DNA of 64,000 nucleotides, from assembly GCA_018398805.1 (NCBI GenBank), contig JAGFBZ010000169.1:444501-508500 (forward strand), given 5' to 3'. The position numbers and the translations under genes are program-made. Below, in pieces: positions 52,616-64,000 of the stretch. Each line of letters opens with the position of its first letter. Positions within the stretch are counted from its first letter, which is position 1. The notes beneath the pieces are model-generated. The model ran no database searches, was not told the origin of the DNA, and saw only the letters and a list, made by a program, of their open reading frames with translations. The stretch comes from Hirundichthys speculiger. Lineage: Eukaryota; Chordata; Actinopteri; Beloniformes; Exocoetidae.

Positions 52616-53550
52616 CCGATTTGGCCCTCAGTATTCTTGTTGCCGCACTTCTGCTTCCAGCTGTGGACTTGACTGTTACTGCAGCAAATATCTGGGAGCG
52701 CCAGATATTTTTGTTTGTTCGCCTTGACCGTCTGACGCGGTCGGCCTTCCTTCTGTACTTTTATCTACTTTATTGTCCTTCCTTTCGGCCGTCCTCGCTC
52801 CCGCCAGATGTTGCCGCTATCATGAACTGCTCTCCGTCGTCTGCAGCTCCTCTGTGACATTGGACATTTGAGCAAACGGAAGCTGTGTTGTTTGGACAGT
52901 GTTTCCCATTAAATGGCCCTTCCTTTATATTCACACATGGTGCATTTCGAGTCCCAGAGCAATTATCCACATGACTACACTTGGAGCTAAAGGAACAGGC
53001 TGAATCTTTATCGCCAGCCAAAGAGCAGCAGCGTTGTGAGTCCGACTGAGCCACCTGCTCTCTGCGCTTGTGTCTCCATTCCCCGTCACAGAAGAGGATA
53101 TATTATTTTTCACTAATCGAATGACCAGGATTCAGAAAAGGGAAACCAAACACGGGCCTCAATTATCATTTTCCACTTCTTGCACAATTTCCAACTCGGC
53201 TGGTGTAATTATTCAAGAGGACTCAGTTTGGTAAGATTTGATACGATCGTGGCACCAGTCACGGCAAAATACAATTATGAAATAACATAAATTATACTTT
53301 GACGTGTATGTGTAATTTCGAAGCAGAACAAAGGACTTTTGTCCACACCTGCTATCTGCTGAAACGACGCAAAGCAAGATTCTTCCCGACTGGAACACTG
53401 CGGATTGCGTACGGTATGTCGCGCGTCAACGCCGATGAACGTAGCTTACGTGGCTACGGCGGAACATCGTCTAAAAAAAGTAATGGCAGAAGAGAAAATG
53501 AGAGGGAAAAAAAGGGTTTACGACTTCAGCTGTCTCAGGTGAAAGACATG
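52616..53550. other. Unique stretch with candidate conserved non-coding DNA (52870-53290)
   Basis: No gene is supported. 53100-53260 includes CTCAATTATCATTTTCCACT, TGCACAATTTCCAAC and GGTGTAATTATTCAAG, and 52960-53040 includes GAGCAATTATCCACATGACT. These are repeated ATTA-type homeodomain cores in otherwise complex sequence. Confidence 0.3.
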
Positions 53551-53555
53551 CAATT

Positions 53556-54106
53556 CACCCTTTGGTAGGCACCGCCCCCTCCCTAGTTACTGTTGCTAGG
53601 TCGGACAATCTTGCTGCTCCTGCATTAAGGGCTATGTTAATTTCGCTATATTTCTGTTCAGTAAAAGTAATTATGATTTAGCAGCAGGGAGGGTGATGAG
53701 TGAAAACGTCTCTCCGTTAGCATTAGCTCTGGTCCATAGTGTCAATGACTTCAAAGACAGTCGCAGCATTGTATTAAGATAATTAATTCAGTGACGTTAA
53801 CATCACTAGCTTCACCTTATACCTAACAAAATAAATATCCAGGGCCAAATATATTTGGTAGACAACGAGGCAGGCTGATTATAGGTGGCTAGCTAGCTCT
53901 GGTCCATAGTGGAGAAGTCATTGACACTATGGATCAGAGCTAATGCTAACGGAGAGACATTTTCACTCATCACCCTCCCTGCTGTTAAATCCTATTACTT
54001 TTACAAAACAGAAATATAGCGAATTAACATAGTCCTTAACGCAGGAGCAGCAAGATTATCCGACCTAGCAACAGTAACTAGGGGGGGGCGGTGCTTACCG
54101 AAAGGT
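53556..54106. mobile_element. 551-bp foldback element with about 205-bp arms
   Basis: Arms 53556-53760 and about 53900-54106 are reverse complements (CACCCTTTGGTAGGCACCGC against GCGGTGCTTACCGAAAGGT), separated by a roughly 140-bp unique loop. CAATT flanks both ends (53551-53555 and 54107-54111). Non-coding. Confidence 0.88.
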
Positions 54107-54111
54107 CAATT

Positions 54112-55455
54112 GTGTGAAAAAAATCTGCCACCGGTGGTCGCACGTGTCAGGAGAGGAAAGGTGGAAGATGAAACCGTCCTGTGATCAACGACAGGCTGCG
54201 ACAGATGTCAAGCGGCGGCGTGTCACAGCACGTCCGCCTGTTGCCGCCCCCTTTGGAGCCTGAAATAATGCGGTTGAATGCGCGGTTCAATGTGCGGTTG
54301 AATCTGCGGTTCAATGCGCGGTCGGCACCTTAACCTCCCCCGCCTGCAGGGCGACTCCGAGAACTAAAAACTGCAAAGGCTCCTCTGCGCCGCTTTAAGC
54401 AGCGCTGTTCAATACAGTAACGCTGGTAATTTTCAACAGACGTTTCGCTGCCTTTTGTATTTATTTTTATTTGTATCCCCCAAACTTATCAAAATTTATC
54501 TCCACAGTTTGTTATTTATTTATTTATTTTTTTCTTGCATATCTAATGTCTGGAACATCATTATTCAGTGGTCTCCAAATCAAAGAGCATCCTCCGGAAC
54601 AGAGACAAACATGCTCCCAAATAAGAACCCCTGGCCTTTAGCGCTAACGCTAACCTTTCCATCCTAATATTTCCAGCTCTTTAGCAGAAAATCAGGCAGC
54701 AGCAAAGATGAAGGGAGGGCTTTTGAAGAGGAAAGATGTTTGAACCTGCTCACTCTTCTCCAGCGCCCCGGTGGGAAGTATGCATGAGGAGGAGGGTTAT
54801 GTATTATTTAGTCAGACCTGACATTGTGCTTGATCAGGGTTTGATGGAGAAGAGCTGTGACTGGGCCTTAACCCTGCGCTGAGAAAGATGAATGTCTGCT
54901 CACAAACGAAGGTGAACTTGTGACCTACACGCCGAGTCGGGTTGTTCTTGCATAAACAGAACTCAAGAAATATGAAACATCAAACTCCTCCACACGGACA
55001 CGCCATATCCAGAACATACCGTCACATAAATTACTTACTGGACCACTGAGAGATAATCTGCGGTCTGTGGGGAGGAGTTTTAACGCTAACGTACCAGAAC
55101 ACTCGAGGATCTGTAATGTGTTGAAACAATGGGGACTGCTGATTTAGTCGGTCCCTAATTAAGGTAGAAACTCTGAGCAGTGTGACAGCAAACGAGCCAT
55201 AGCTAATACGCTCTTTAAGTCATTAGTAGCTCAGATTTGTGGCCACTGCTACCGGTTAACGGCTCAGTGTCACCCAGCGGACCGGTTTCCCCGTCGAACA
55301 TCAGTCTCAAACCTACTGTTTTATCTGTGATAATTAAATACATGAAACATGAGTCATTGTTGTTACAATATAAATCTAAAACATGTGATTTGCACAAAAG
55401 GATCTTTAAGGAAATTGGAAAAAAAGGGACTAAAAGGGGACTGAAAACTGAAACT
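54112..55455. other. Unique intergenic stretch
   Basis: No gene is supported. 54247-54325 has a short repeat of GCGGTTGAATG/GCGGTTCAATG. 54700-54900 is non-repetitive (GGAAGTATGCATGAGGAGGA, GTTATGTATTATTTAGTCAG) and may be another conserved non-coding block. Confidence 0.3.
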
Positions 55456-55457
55456 TC

Positions 55458-55528
55458 CAATATAATATAATATAATATAATATAATATAATATAATATAA
55501 TATAATATAATATAATATAATATAATCA
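55458..55528. repeat. (ATAAT)n pentanucleotide microsatellite
   Basis: About 13 copies of TATAA/ATAAT. Confidence 0.95.
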
Positions 55529-55549
55529 CAGAGATACTCATCGGGATTT

Positions 55550-56160
55550 TTTTTTCAACCAAAATCTTTTCGTAAGGAAGCAATTTCCTACTGTAAAATC
55601 ACAAATATCTCAAAATTCTCAACTTTATAACTTAACAGTGAACTTTTGTCATAAAAATATTGACCTTTGCAAAAGAGTAACTTTTTAACAAAAAGAAAAA
55701 TAATGACTCTGTGCTGAAAAATTAAGAAATTAAAAAAATATATTTTTTTGCTGTGAAAATGCAAATTTTTTTGTGCATTTTTTTTTCGAAAGTTTTGCAA
55801 ACTTCAGACATAAAATTACGACTTTAATGCTACAAAACCACAGCATTTTCACATAAAATTACGACTTTATGTAAAATTGAAAATTTTTTGATGTTGCAAA
55901 TTTGTCATAAAAAGTTGAATTTTGTCAGAAAACATTGCAACCTTTTTAACATTAAATCAGGACTTTTAGCTGTTAAGTTGTGAAAAAAAACTGCAACTTT
56001 TTGACAAGAATTCACAATTTTTTTGTTGTAAAATTAATTTTTTTTTTTTTTATAGAACTGTACATTCTTCTTGTACAAAAAAGACAAATTTTGGTTGTGA
56101 AATTTTGATTTTCACCAAAATGTAGTTGTTTTTTAAAAAAAAAATAAAACTGCAACTTTT
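55550..56160. repeat. Degenerate AT-rich low-complexity block
   Basis: Loosely repeated AAAATTACGACTTTATG, GTTGCAATTTTTTGACA and AAAAAACTGCAACTTTT phrases with poly-T/A runs; no unit length is fixed. Probably an old expanded repeat. Non-coding. Confidence 0.6.
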
Positions 56161-57202
56161 GATGGTGAAATTGCTGCTCCGCAGTTGTGCTGCAGAAGGG
56201 CAAAGGGGGAGGAGCTTGAGGATCACCTGGAGCCTACCTGTGCGCGTGCTGAGCTTTGATTCCCAGATTACTGCAACTCCTGAGAAAATCAATCAGCACT
56301 CACGATACACGTTAAACTGGGAGGCCGGTTTAATTTATAACCCGCTCAGAGCTTCAGCGAACCATGAATACGAGCTGTAGATGGACAACTGCTGCCACGC
56401 CAAGCTTTTTGAATAACAAATTCACAAAAAAAAAGTCATGTTAACCTTCAAGCTGCACTGTTCTTCAGTGTGAATATGCATTCAGAAGATTTATTGTCTT
56501 CCGCTGATCGCTCTGTGAAGTTGGACAAACGCTGCCAGAAGACTGTTTAGCCTGCATCTTCCCGCACCTCCTCCTTGTCACCGCTCAGATCTACAATCGA
56601 GACGATCCATCACTGAGGCACATGATGCAGAAAAGAAGATATTAAACTCACTGTGAGAAAATGTATTCAAGTCACTGAGGATGAGAACAAAATGATGCTT
56701 AAGCATTTAGTGAAGGTTAAGAGAGGAGAAGACTGTAGGTGACACACCTTCAAACTCCACATCTGAATTATTTATCCAGATTTATGAAATTTATTCCTAT
56801 TATATCACAATCTGACCTTCATTTGGACAAGATGCACAATTTATTTACTGAAACGGTACTCTCATAAATGCAACCAAAAAGAGTTAGGCAAGAGCATTTG
56901 AAGAGCACGTTGCAGTGAAACTGGAGGAAGTTACAATAATATGCGGTTTTTCTCTTTTAGTGTGGCTTAGAAAGCAACCTGAACAGTTGTTTTGACGTGA
57001 GTCACAGCTTTGAATTCTTTATTTATTCTAAAAAAATAAAGGAGTTCGTTGTTTGAAATGAATGCATTTGTACAATTGTCCACAATTTGCATAATAACCA
57101 CTTTCACATAGCCCAATGATAAAAATGGATGGAGTCCTTTGTGAATAAAATAGTCCTACTCTTCACAGCTTGTTTACATTTTCTGACCGATTTCAAGGAA
57201 AA
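56161..57202. other. Unique intergenic stretch
   Basis: AT-rich non-repetitive DNA; no gene or motif of confidence. Confidence 0.3.
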
Positions 57203-57463
57203 TTATCCGTTTAAGTCTTTGAGCATTTGGCTGTTCTTTGAAACACGCATCTGAAAACCATCCTCAGATTCAGGCAGTAACAGCTCACCAACTGTGAGGC
57301 CAAACTGCTCTCTGAATGACAGACAGTTCGGCGGATTGTGCAACACAGTTCTCAAGGCCAGAGTGACATTTGGAAATCTCCTGGAATAATTCGCATTTTT
57401 ACTTCCACAAAATCCCAAAAATGTATTAGAAACTGAAACTGGTGTTACTGGGCATTCATTCAT
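57203..57463 (-). pseudogene. Possible decayed hAT transposase C-terminal (dimerisation) fragment
   Basis: The minus-strand frame contains Arg-Phe-Pro-Asn-Val-Thr-Leu-Ala-Leu-Arg-Thr-Val-Leu, which matches the start of the hAT C-terminal dimerisation region. The conserved Ser-Glu-Arg-x-Phe-Ser segment that should follow is not clean; a shifted frame gives Val-Cys-His-Ser-Glu-Ser-Ser-Leu-Ala. It would be the only catalytic-side hAT remnant in the window. Chance similarity is possible. Confidence 0.3.
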
Positions 57464-57599
57464 TCATTTTTTGCACTGGGTGTTAGGTGGGGGAGCCGGT
57501 CCCTTGGCGGGCCACACAGAGACAAAGGCCCCAGTCACATAGCCAGTTTGTTTCACGTGTGTAGCACCTTTATTCTGCCCTGCTGTGTTGTGTGAATGC

Positions 57600-60500
57600 T
57601 GTAACATTTAGTTCTGCAGCTGCACTCCCTCGGGAGGTAGCAATAGTGGCGCATAACATTTAGTTCTGCACCTGTTATACCTCTGCACTCCCTCGGGAGG
57701 TAGCAACAGTGGCACATAACATTTAGTTCTGCACCTGTTATACTTCTGTACTCCCTCGGGAGGTAGCAACAGTGGCACATAACATTTAGTTCTGCACCTG
57801 TTATACTTCTGTACTCCCTCGGGAGGTAGCAACAGTGGCACATAACATTTAGTTCTGCACCTGTTATACTTCTGTACTCCCTCGGGAGGTAGCAACAGTG
57901 GCACATAACATTTAGTTCTGCACCTGTTATACTTCTGTACTCCCTCAGGAGGTAGCAACAGTGGCGCATAACATTTAGTTCTGCACCTGTTATACTTCTG
58001 TACTCCTTCATGAGGTAGCAATAGTGACGCATTACATTTAGTTCTGCACCTGTTATATTTCAGTACTCCCTCGGGAGGTAGCAACAGTGGCGCATAACAT
58101 TTAGTTCTGCAAATGTTATACTTCTGTACTCCCTCGGGAGGTAGCAATAGTGGCGCATAACATTTAGTTATGCACCTGTTATACTTCTGTACTCTCTTGG
58201 GAGGTAGCAATAGTGGCGCATAACATTTAGTTCTGCACCTGTTATATTTCTGTACTCCCTTGGGAGGTAGCAATAGTGGGGCATGACATTTAGTTCTGCA
58301 GCTGTTATACTTCTGCACTCCCTCAGGAGGTAGCAATAGTGGCGCATAACATTTAGTTCTGCACCTGTTATATTTCTGTACTCCCTCAGGAGGTAGTAAC
58401 AGTGGCGCATAACATTTAGTTCTGCACCGGTTATACTTCTGCACTCCCTCGGGAGGTAGCAATAGTGGCGCATAACATTTAGTTCTGCAGCTCTTATTAC
58501 CTCTGCAGTCCCTCGGGAGGTAGTAACAGTGGCGAATAACATTTAGTTATGCACCTGTTATATTTCTGTACTCCCTCAGGAGGTAGTAACAGTGGCGCAT
58601 AACATTTAGTTCTGCACCGGTTATACTTCTGCACTCCCTCGGGAGGTAGCAATAGTGGCGCATAACATTAGTTCTGCAGCGGTTATACTTCTGCACTCCC
58701 TCGGGAGGTAGCAATAGTGGCGCATAACATTTAGTTCTGCACCTGTTATATTTCTGTACTCCCTCGGGAGGTAGTAACAGTGGCGCATAACATTTAGTTC
58801 TGCAGCTGTTATACCTCTGCACTCCCTCGGGAGGTAGTAACAGTGGCGCATAACATTTAGTTCTGCACCTGTTATATTTCTGTACTCCCTCGGGAGGTAG
58901 TAACAGTGGCGCATAACATTTAGTTCTGCACCTGTTATATTTCTGTACTCCCTCGGGAGGTAGTAACAGTGGCGCATAACATTTAGTTCTGCACCTGTTA
59001 TACTTCTGTACTCCCTCGGGAGGTAGCAACAGTGGCGCATAACATTTAGTTCTGCAGCTGTTATACCTCTGTACTCCCTCGGGAGGTAGCAATAGTGGCG
59101 CATATCATTTAGTTCTACACCTGTTATATTTCTGCACTCCCTCGGGAGGTAGCAACAGTGGTGCATAACATTTAGTTCTGCACCTGTTATATTTCTGCAC
59201 TCCCTCGGGAGGTAGCAACAGTGGCGCATAACATTTAGTTCTGCACCTGTGATACTTCTGCACTCCCTCGGGAGGTAGCAACAGTGGCGCATAATATTTA
59301 GTTCTGCACCTGTTATACCTCTGCACTCCCTCGGGAGGTAGCAACAGTGGCGCATAACATTTAGTTCTGCACCTGTTATACCTCTGCACTCCCTCGGGAG
59401 GTAGCAATAGTGGCGCATAACATTTAGTTCTGCAGCTCTTATTACCTCTGCAGTCCCTCGGGAGGTAGTAACAGTGGCGAATAACATTTAGTTATGCACC
59501 TGTTATATTTCTGTACTCCCTCAGGAGGTAGTAACAGTGGCGCATAACATTTAGTTCTGCACCGGTTATACTTCTGCACTCCCTCGGGAGGTAGCAATAG
59601 TGGCGCATAACATTTAGTTCTGCAGCGGTTATACTTCTGCACTCCCTCGGGAGGTAGCAATAGTGGCGCATAACATTTAGTTCTGCACCTGTTATATTTC
59701 TGTACTCCCTCGGGAGGTAGTAACAGTGGCGCATAACATTTAGTTCTGCAGCTGTTATACCTCTGCACTCCCTCGGGAGGTAGTAACAGTGGCGCATAAC
59801 ATTTAGTTCTGCACCTGTTATATTTCTGTACTCCCTCGGGAGGTAGTAACAGTGGCGCATAACATTTAGTTCTGCACCTGTTATATTTCTGTACTCCCTC
59901 GGGAGGTAGTAACAGTGGCGCATAACATTTAGTTCTGCACCTGTTATACTTCTGTTCTGTACTCCCTCGGGAGGTAGCAACAGTGGCGCATAACATTTAG
60001 TTCTGCAGCTGTTATACCTCTGTACTCCCTCGGGAGGTAGCAATAGTGGCGCATATCATTTAGTTCTACACCTGTTATATTTCTGCACTCCCTCGGGAGG
60101 TAGCAACAGTGGTGCATAACATTTAGTTCTGCACCTGTTATATTTCTGCACTCCCTCGGGAGGTAGCAACAGTGGCGCATAACATTTAGTTCTGCACCTG
60201 TGATACTCTCTGCACTCCCTCGGGAGGTAGCAACAGTGGCGCATAACATTTAGTTCTGCACCTGTTATACCTCTGCACTCCCTTGGGAGGTAGCAACAGT
60301 GGGCATAACATTTAGTTCTGCACCTGTTATACCTCTGCACTCCCTCGGGAGGTAGCAACAGTGGCGCATAACATTTAGTTCTGCACCTGTTATACTTCTG
60401 TTCTCCCTCGGGAGGTAGCAACAGTGGCGCATAACATTTAGTTCTGCACCTGTTATACTTCTGTACTCCCTCGGGAGGTAGCAACAGTGGCGCATATCAT

Positions 60501-63500
60501 TTAGTTCTGCACCTGTTTTATTTCTGTACTCCCTCGGGAGGTAGCAATAGTGGTGCATAACATTTAGTTCTGCAGCTGTTATACCTCTGCACTCCCTCGG
60601 GAGGTAGCAACAGTGGCGCATAACATTTAGTTCTGCAACTGTTATACTTCTGTACTCCCTCAGGAGGTAGCAACAGTGGCGCATAATATTTAGTTCTGCA
60701 GCCTGCAGCTGTTATACTTCTGCACTCCCTCGGGAGGTAGTAACAGTGGTGCATAACATTTAGTTCTGCAGCTGTTATACTTCTGCACTCCCTCGGGAGG
60801 TAGCAATAGTGGCGCATATCATTTAGTTCTGCACCTGTTTTATTTCTGTACTCCCTCGGGAGGTAGCAATAGTGGTGCATAACATTTAGTTCTGCAGCTG
60901 TTATACTTCTGCACTCCCTCGGGAGGTAGCAACAGTGGCGCATAATATTTAGTTCTGCAGCCTGCAGCTGTTATACTTCTGCACTCCCTCGGGAGGTAGT
61001 ATCAGTGGTGCATAACATTTAGTTCTGCAGCTGTTATACTTCTGCACTCCCTCGGGAGGTAGCAATAGTGGCGCATATCATTTAGTTCTGCACCTGTTTT
61101 ATTTCTGTACTCCCTCGGGAGGTAGTAACAGTGGCGCATAACATTTAGTTCTGCAGCTGTTATACTTCTGTTCTCCCTCGGGAGGTAGCAATAGTGGTGC
61201 ATAACATTTAGTTCTGCAGCTGTTTTACCTCTGCACTCCCTCGGGAGGTAGCAATAGTGGTGCATAACATTTAGTTCTGCAGCTGTTATACTTCTGCACT
61301 CCCTCGGGAGGTAGCAACAGTGGCGCATAATATTTAGTTCTGCAGCCTGCAGCTGTTATACTTCTGCACTCCCTCGGGAGGTAGTAACAGTGGCGCATAA
61401 CATTTAGTTCTGCAGCTGTTATACTTCTGCACTCCCTCGGGAGGTAGCAATAGTGGCGCATAACATTTAGTTCTGCACCTGTTATACCTCTGCACTCCCT
61501 CGGGAGGTAGCAATAGTGGTGCATAACATTTAGTTCTGCAGCTGTTATACTTCTGCACTCCCTCAGGAGGTAGCAACAGTGGCGCATAATATTTAGTTCT
61601 GCAGCCTGCAGCTGTTATACTTCTGCACTCCCTCGGGAGGTAGTAACAGTGGTGCATAACATGTAGTTCTGCAGCTGTTATACTTCTGCACTCCCTCGGG
61701 AGGTAGTAACAGTGGCGCATAACATTTAGTTCTGCAGCTGTTATACTTCTGCACTCCCTCGGGAGGTAGCAATAGTGGCGCATAATATTTAGTTCTGCAG
61801 CCTGCAGCTGTTATACTTCTGCACTCCCTCGGGAGGTAGTAACAGTGGCGCATAACATTTAGTTCTGCAGCTGTTATACTTCTGCACTCCCTCGGGAGGT
61901 AGCAATAGTGGCGCATAACATTTAGTTCTGTACCTATTATACTTCCGCACTCCCTCGGGAGGTAGCAACAGTGGCGCATAACATTTAGTTCTGCAGCTGT
62001 TATACTTCTGCACTCCCTCGGGAGGTAGCAATAGTGGCGCATAACATTTAGTTCTGCACCTGTTATACTTCCGCACTCCCTCGGGAGGTAGTAACAGTGG
62101 CGCATAACATTTAGTTCTGCAGCTGTTATACTTCTGCACTCCCTCGGGAGGTAGCAATAGTGGAGCATAACATTTAGTTCTGCACCTGTTATACTTCCGC
62201 ACTCCCTCGGGAGGTAGTAACAGTGGCACATAACATTTAGTTCTGCACCTGTTATACTTCTGCACTCCCTCGGGAGGTAGCAATAGTGGTTCATAACATT
62301 TAGTTCTGCACCTGTTATATTTCTGCACTCCCTCAGGAGGTAGCAATAGTGGCGCATATCATTTAGTTCTGTACCTGTTTTATTTCTGTACTCCCTCGGG
62401 AGGTAGCAATAGTGGTGCATAACATTTAGTTCTGCACCTGTTATACCTCTGCACTCCCTCGGGAGGTAGCAATAGTGGCGCATAACATTTAGTTCTGCAG
62501 CTGTTATACTTCTGCACTCCCTCGGGAGGTAGTAACAGTGGCGCATAACATTTAGTTCTGCAGCTGTTATACTTCTGCACTCCCTCGGGAGGTAGTAACA
62601 GTGGCGCATAACATTTAGTTCTGCAGCTGTTATACTTCTGCACTCCCTCAGGAGGTAGCAATAGTGGCGCATATCATTTAGTTCTGCACCTGTTTTATTT
62701 CTCTACTCCCTCGGGAGGTAGAAACAGTGGCGCATAACATTTAGTTCTGCAGCTGTTATACTTCTGTTCTCCCTCGGGAGGTAGCAATAGTGGTGCATAA
62801 CATTTAGTTCTGCACCTGTTATACCTCTGCACTCCCTCGGGAGGTAGCAACAGTGGCGCATAACATCATTTCTGCAGCTGTTATACTTCTGCACTCCCTC
62901 GGGAGGTAGCAACAGTGGCACATAATATTTAGTTCTGCAGTCTGCATCTGTTATACTTCTGCACTCCTTCGGGCGGTAGCGATAGTGGTTCATAACATTT
63001 AGTTCTGCACCTGTTATATTTCTGCACTCCCTCAGGAGGTAGCAATAGTGGCGCATAACATTTAGTTCTGCACCTGTTATATTTCTGCACTCCTTCGGGA
63101 GGTAGCAATAGTGGCACATAAAATTTAGTTCTGCAGCTGTTTGTACCTCTGCACAGTGGGCGCATAACATTTAGTTCTGCACCTGTTATATTTCTGCACT
63201 CCCTCAGGAGGTAGCAATAGTGGCGCATAACATTTAGTTCTGCAGCTGTTATATTTCTGTACTCCCTCGGGAGGCAGCAATAGTGGCGCATATCATTTAG
63301 TTCTGCACCTGTTTTATTTCTCTACTCCCTCGGGAGGTAGTAACAGTGGCGCATAACATTTAGTTCTGCAGCTGTTATACTTCTGTTCTCCCTCGGGAGG
63401 TAGCAATAGTGGTGCATAACATTTAGTTCTGCAGCTGTTATACTTCTGTTCTCCCTCGGGAGGTAGCAATAGTGGTGCATAACATTTAGTTCTGCACCTG

Positions 63501-64000
63501 TTACACCTCTGCACTCCCTCGGGAGGTAGCAACAGTGGCGCATAACATCATTTCTGCAGCTGTTATACTTCTGCACTCCCTCGGGAGGTAGCAACAGTGG
63601 CGCATAATATTTAGTTCTGCAGTCTGCATCTGTTATACTTCTGCACTCCTTCAGGCGGTAGCAATAGTGGTTCATAACATTTAGTTCTGCACCTGTTATA
63701 TTTCTGCACTCCCTCAGGAGGTAGCAATAGTGGCGCATAACATTTAGTTCTGCACCTGTTATATTTCTGCACTCCTTCGGGAGGTAGCAATAGTGGCACA
63801 TAAAATTTAGTTCTGCAGCTGTTGTACCTCTGCACTCCCTTGGGAGGTAGTAACAGTGGCGCATAACATTTAGTTCTGCACCTGTTATACTTCTGCACTC
63901 CCTCGGGAGGTAGTAACAGTGGCGCATAACATTTAGTTCTGCACCTGTTATACTTCTGCACTCCCTCGGGAGGTAGCAATAGTGGTGCATAACTTTTAGT
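57600..64000 (-). repeat. 63-bp satellite array (about 100 copies, continues past the window)
   Basis: The unit, plus strand, runs ACATTTAGTTCTGCACCTGT, TATACTTCTGCACTCCCTCG, GGAGGTAGCAATAGTGGCGC, ATA. Variants: CACCTG/CAGCTG, ATACTTC/ATATTTC/ATACCTC, GCAATAG/GTAACAG/GCAACAG. Some units carry a 9-12-bp insertion (GCAGCCTGCAGCTG). Because 63 is divisible by three and the unit lacks stops in two minus-strand frames, many overlapping 21-residue-repeat frames appear; I regard them as artefacts. Higher-order structure: a block of about 945 bp (15 units) starting at 58491 is repeated at 59436. The first unit at 57600-57645 is shortened. Confidence 0.97.

Noticed and set aside
57553..63990. Numerous overlapping minus-strand frames of 100-360 residues with 21-residue repeats
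   Set aside because: They are two reading frames of the 63-bp satellite, broken wherever a unit gains or loses bases. They overlap each other and none extends into non-repeat coding sequence.

Overview
This window is vertebrate nuclear DNA, almost certainly from a teleost (probably percomorph) fish. It contains two recognisable protein-coding genes, both on the minus strand and both essentially single-coding-exon. The rest is a very repeat-rich intergenic landscape dominated by non-autonomous DNA transposons, mainly hAT-type with 8-bp target duplications, as is usual for fish. The two genes are a GPR45-like orphan GPCR (2114-3271) and the class III POU homeobox factor pou3f3 (18595-19899). 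They are also neighbours in the human POU3F3-GPR45 interval, which supports both identifications.

Layout: 1-883 holds a truncated hAT element and 3' flank. 884-2110 holds a copy of the GPR45 3' end followed by a 1.1-kb telomere-like TTAGGG/TTAGGGG array that abuts the GPR45 stop codon. GPR45 follows, with a plausible 5' splice acceptor, a uORF and a possible upstream non-coding exon at a CpG-rich promoter near 9.2 kb. The putative intron is packed with nested transposons. 9.3-17.9 kb is intergenic, with several transposons, a CTCF-like site and a 34-bp minisatellite. 17.9-20.9 kb is the pou3f3 locus. Its reading frame is broken twice in GC-rich low-complexity coding repeats, and the two shifts compensate each other, so both DNA-binding domains are intact.

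20.9-57.5 kb is a gene-poor flank. It holds hAT, Tc1/mariner-like, Harbinger-like, foldback and LINE remnants, four minisatellites, long poly-G runs, and several AT-rich, motif-dense unique stretches that could be pou3f3 enhancers. 57.6-64.0 kb is one continuous satellite with a 63-bp unit (about 100 copies) that runs off the window.

The most unusual themes are: (i) many unrelated short transposons here each keep only the exon for an N-terminal DNA-binding domain (BED, THAP, MADF, Myb/SANT-like or TTF-like start) and have lost the catalytic core; (ii) a telomere-like array is bounded by a duplicated GPR45 C-terminal coding segment; (iii) tandem arrays are saturated with transcription-factor-like motifs (AACCGGTT, E-boxes); (iv) pou3f3 carries compensating frameshifts. 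No tRNA, rRNA, CRISPR or bacterial-type feature was seen. Family names come from motif recognition only; no search was run.
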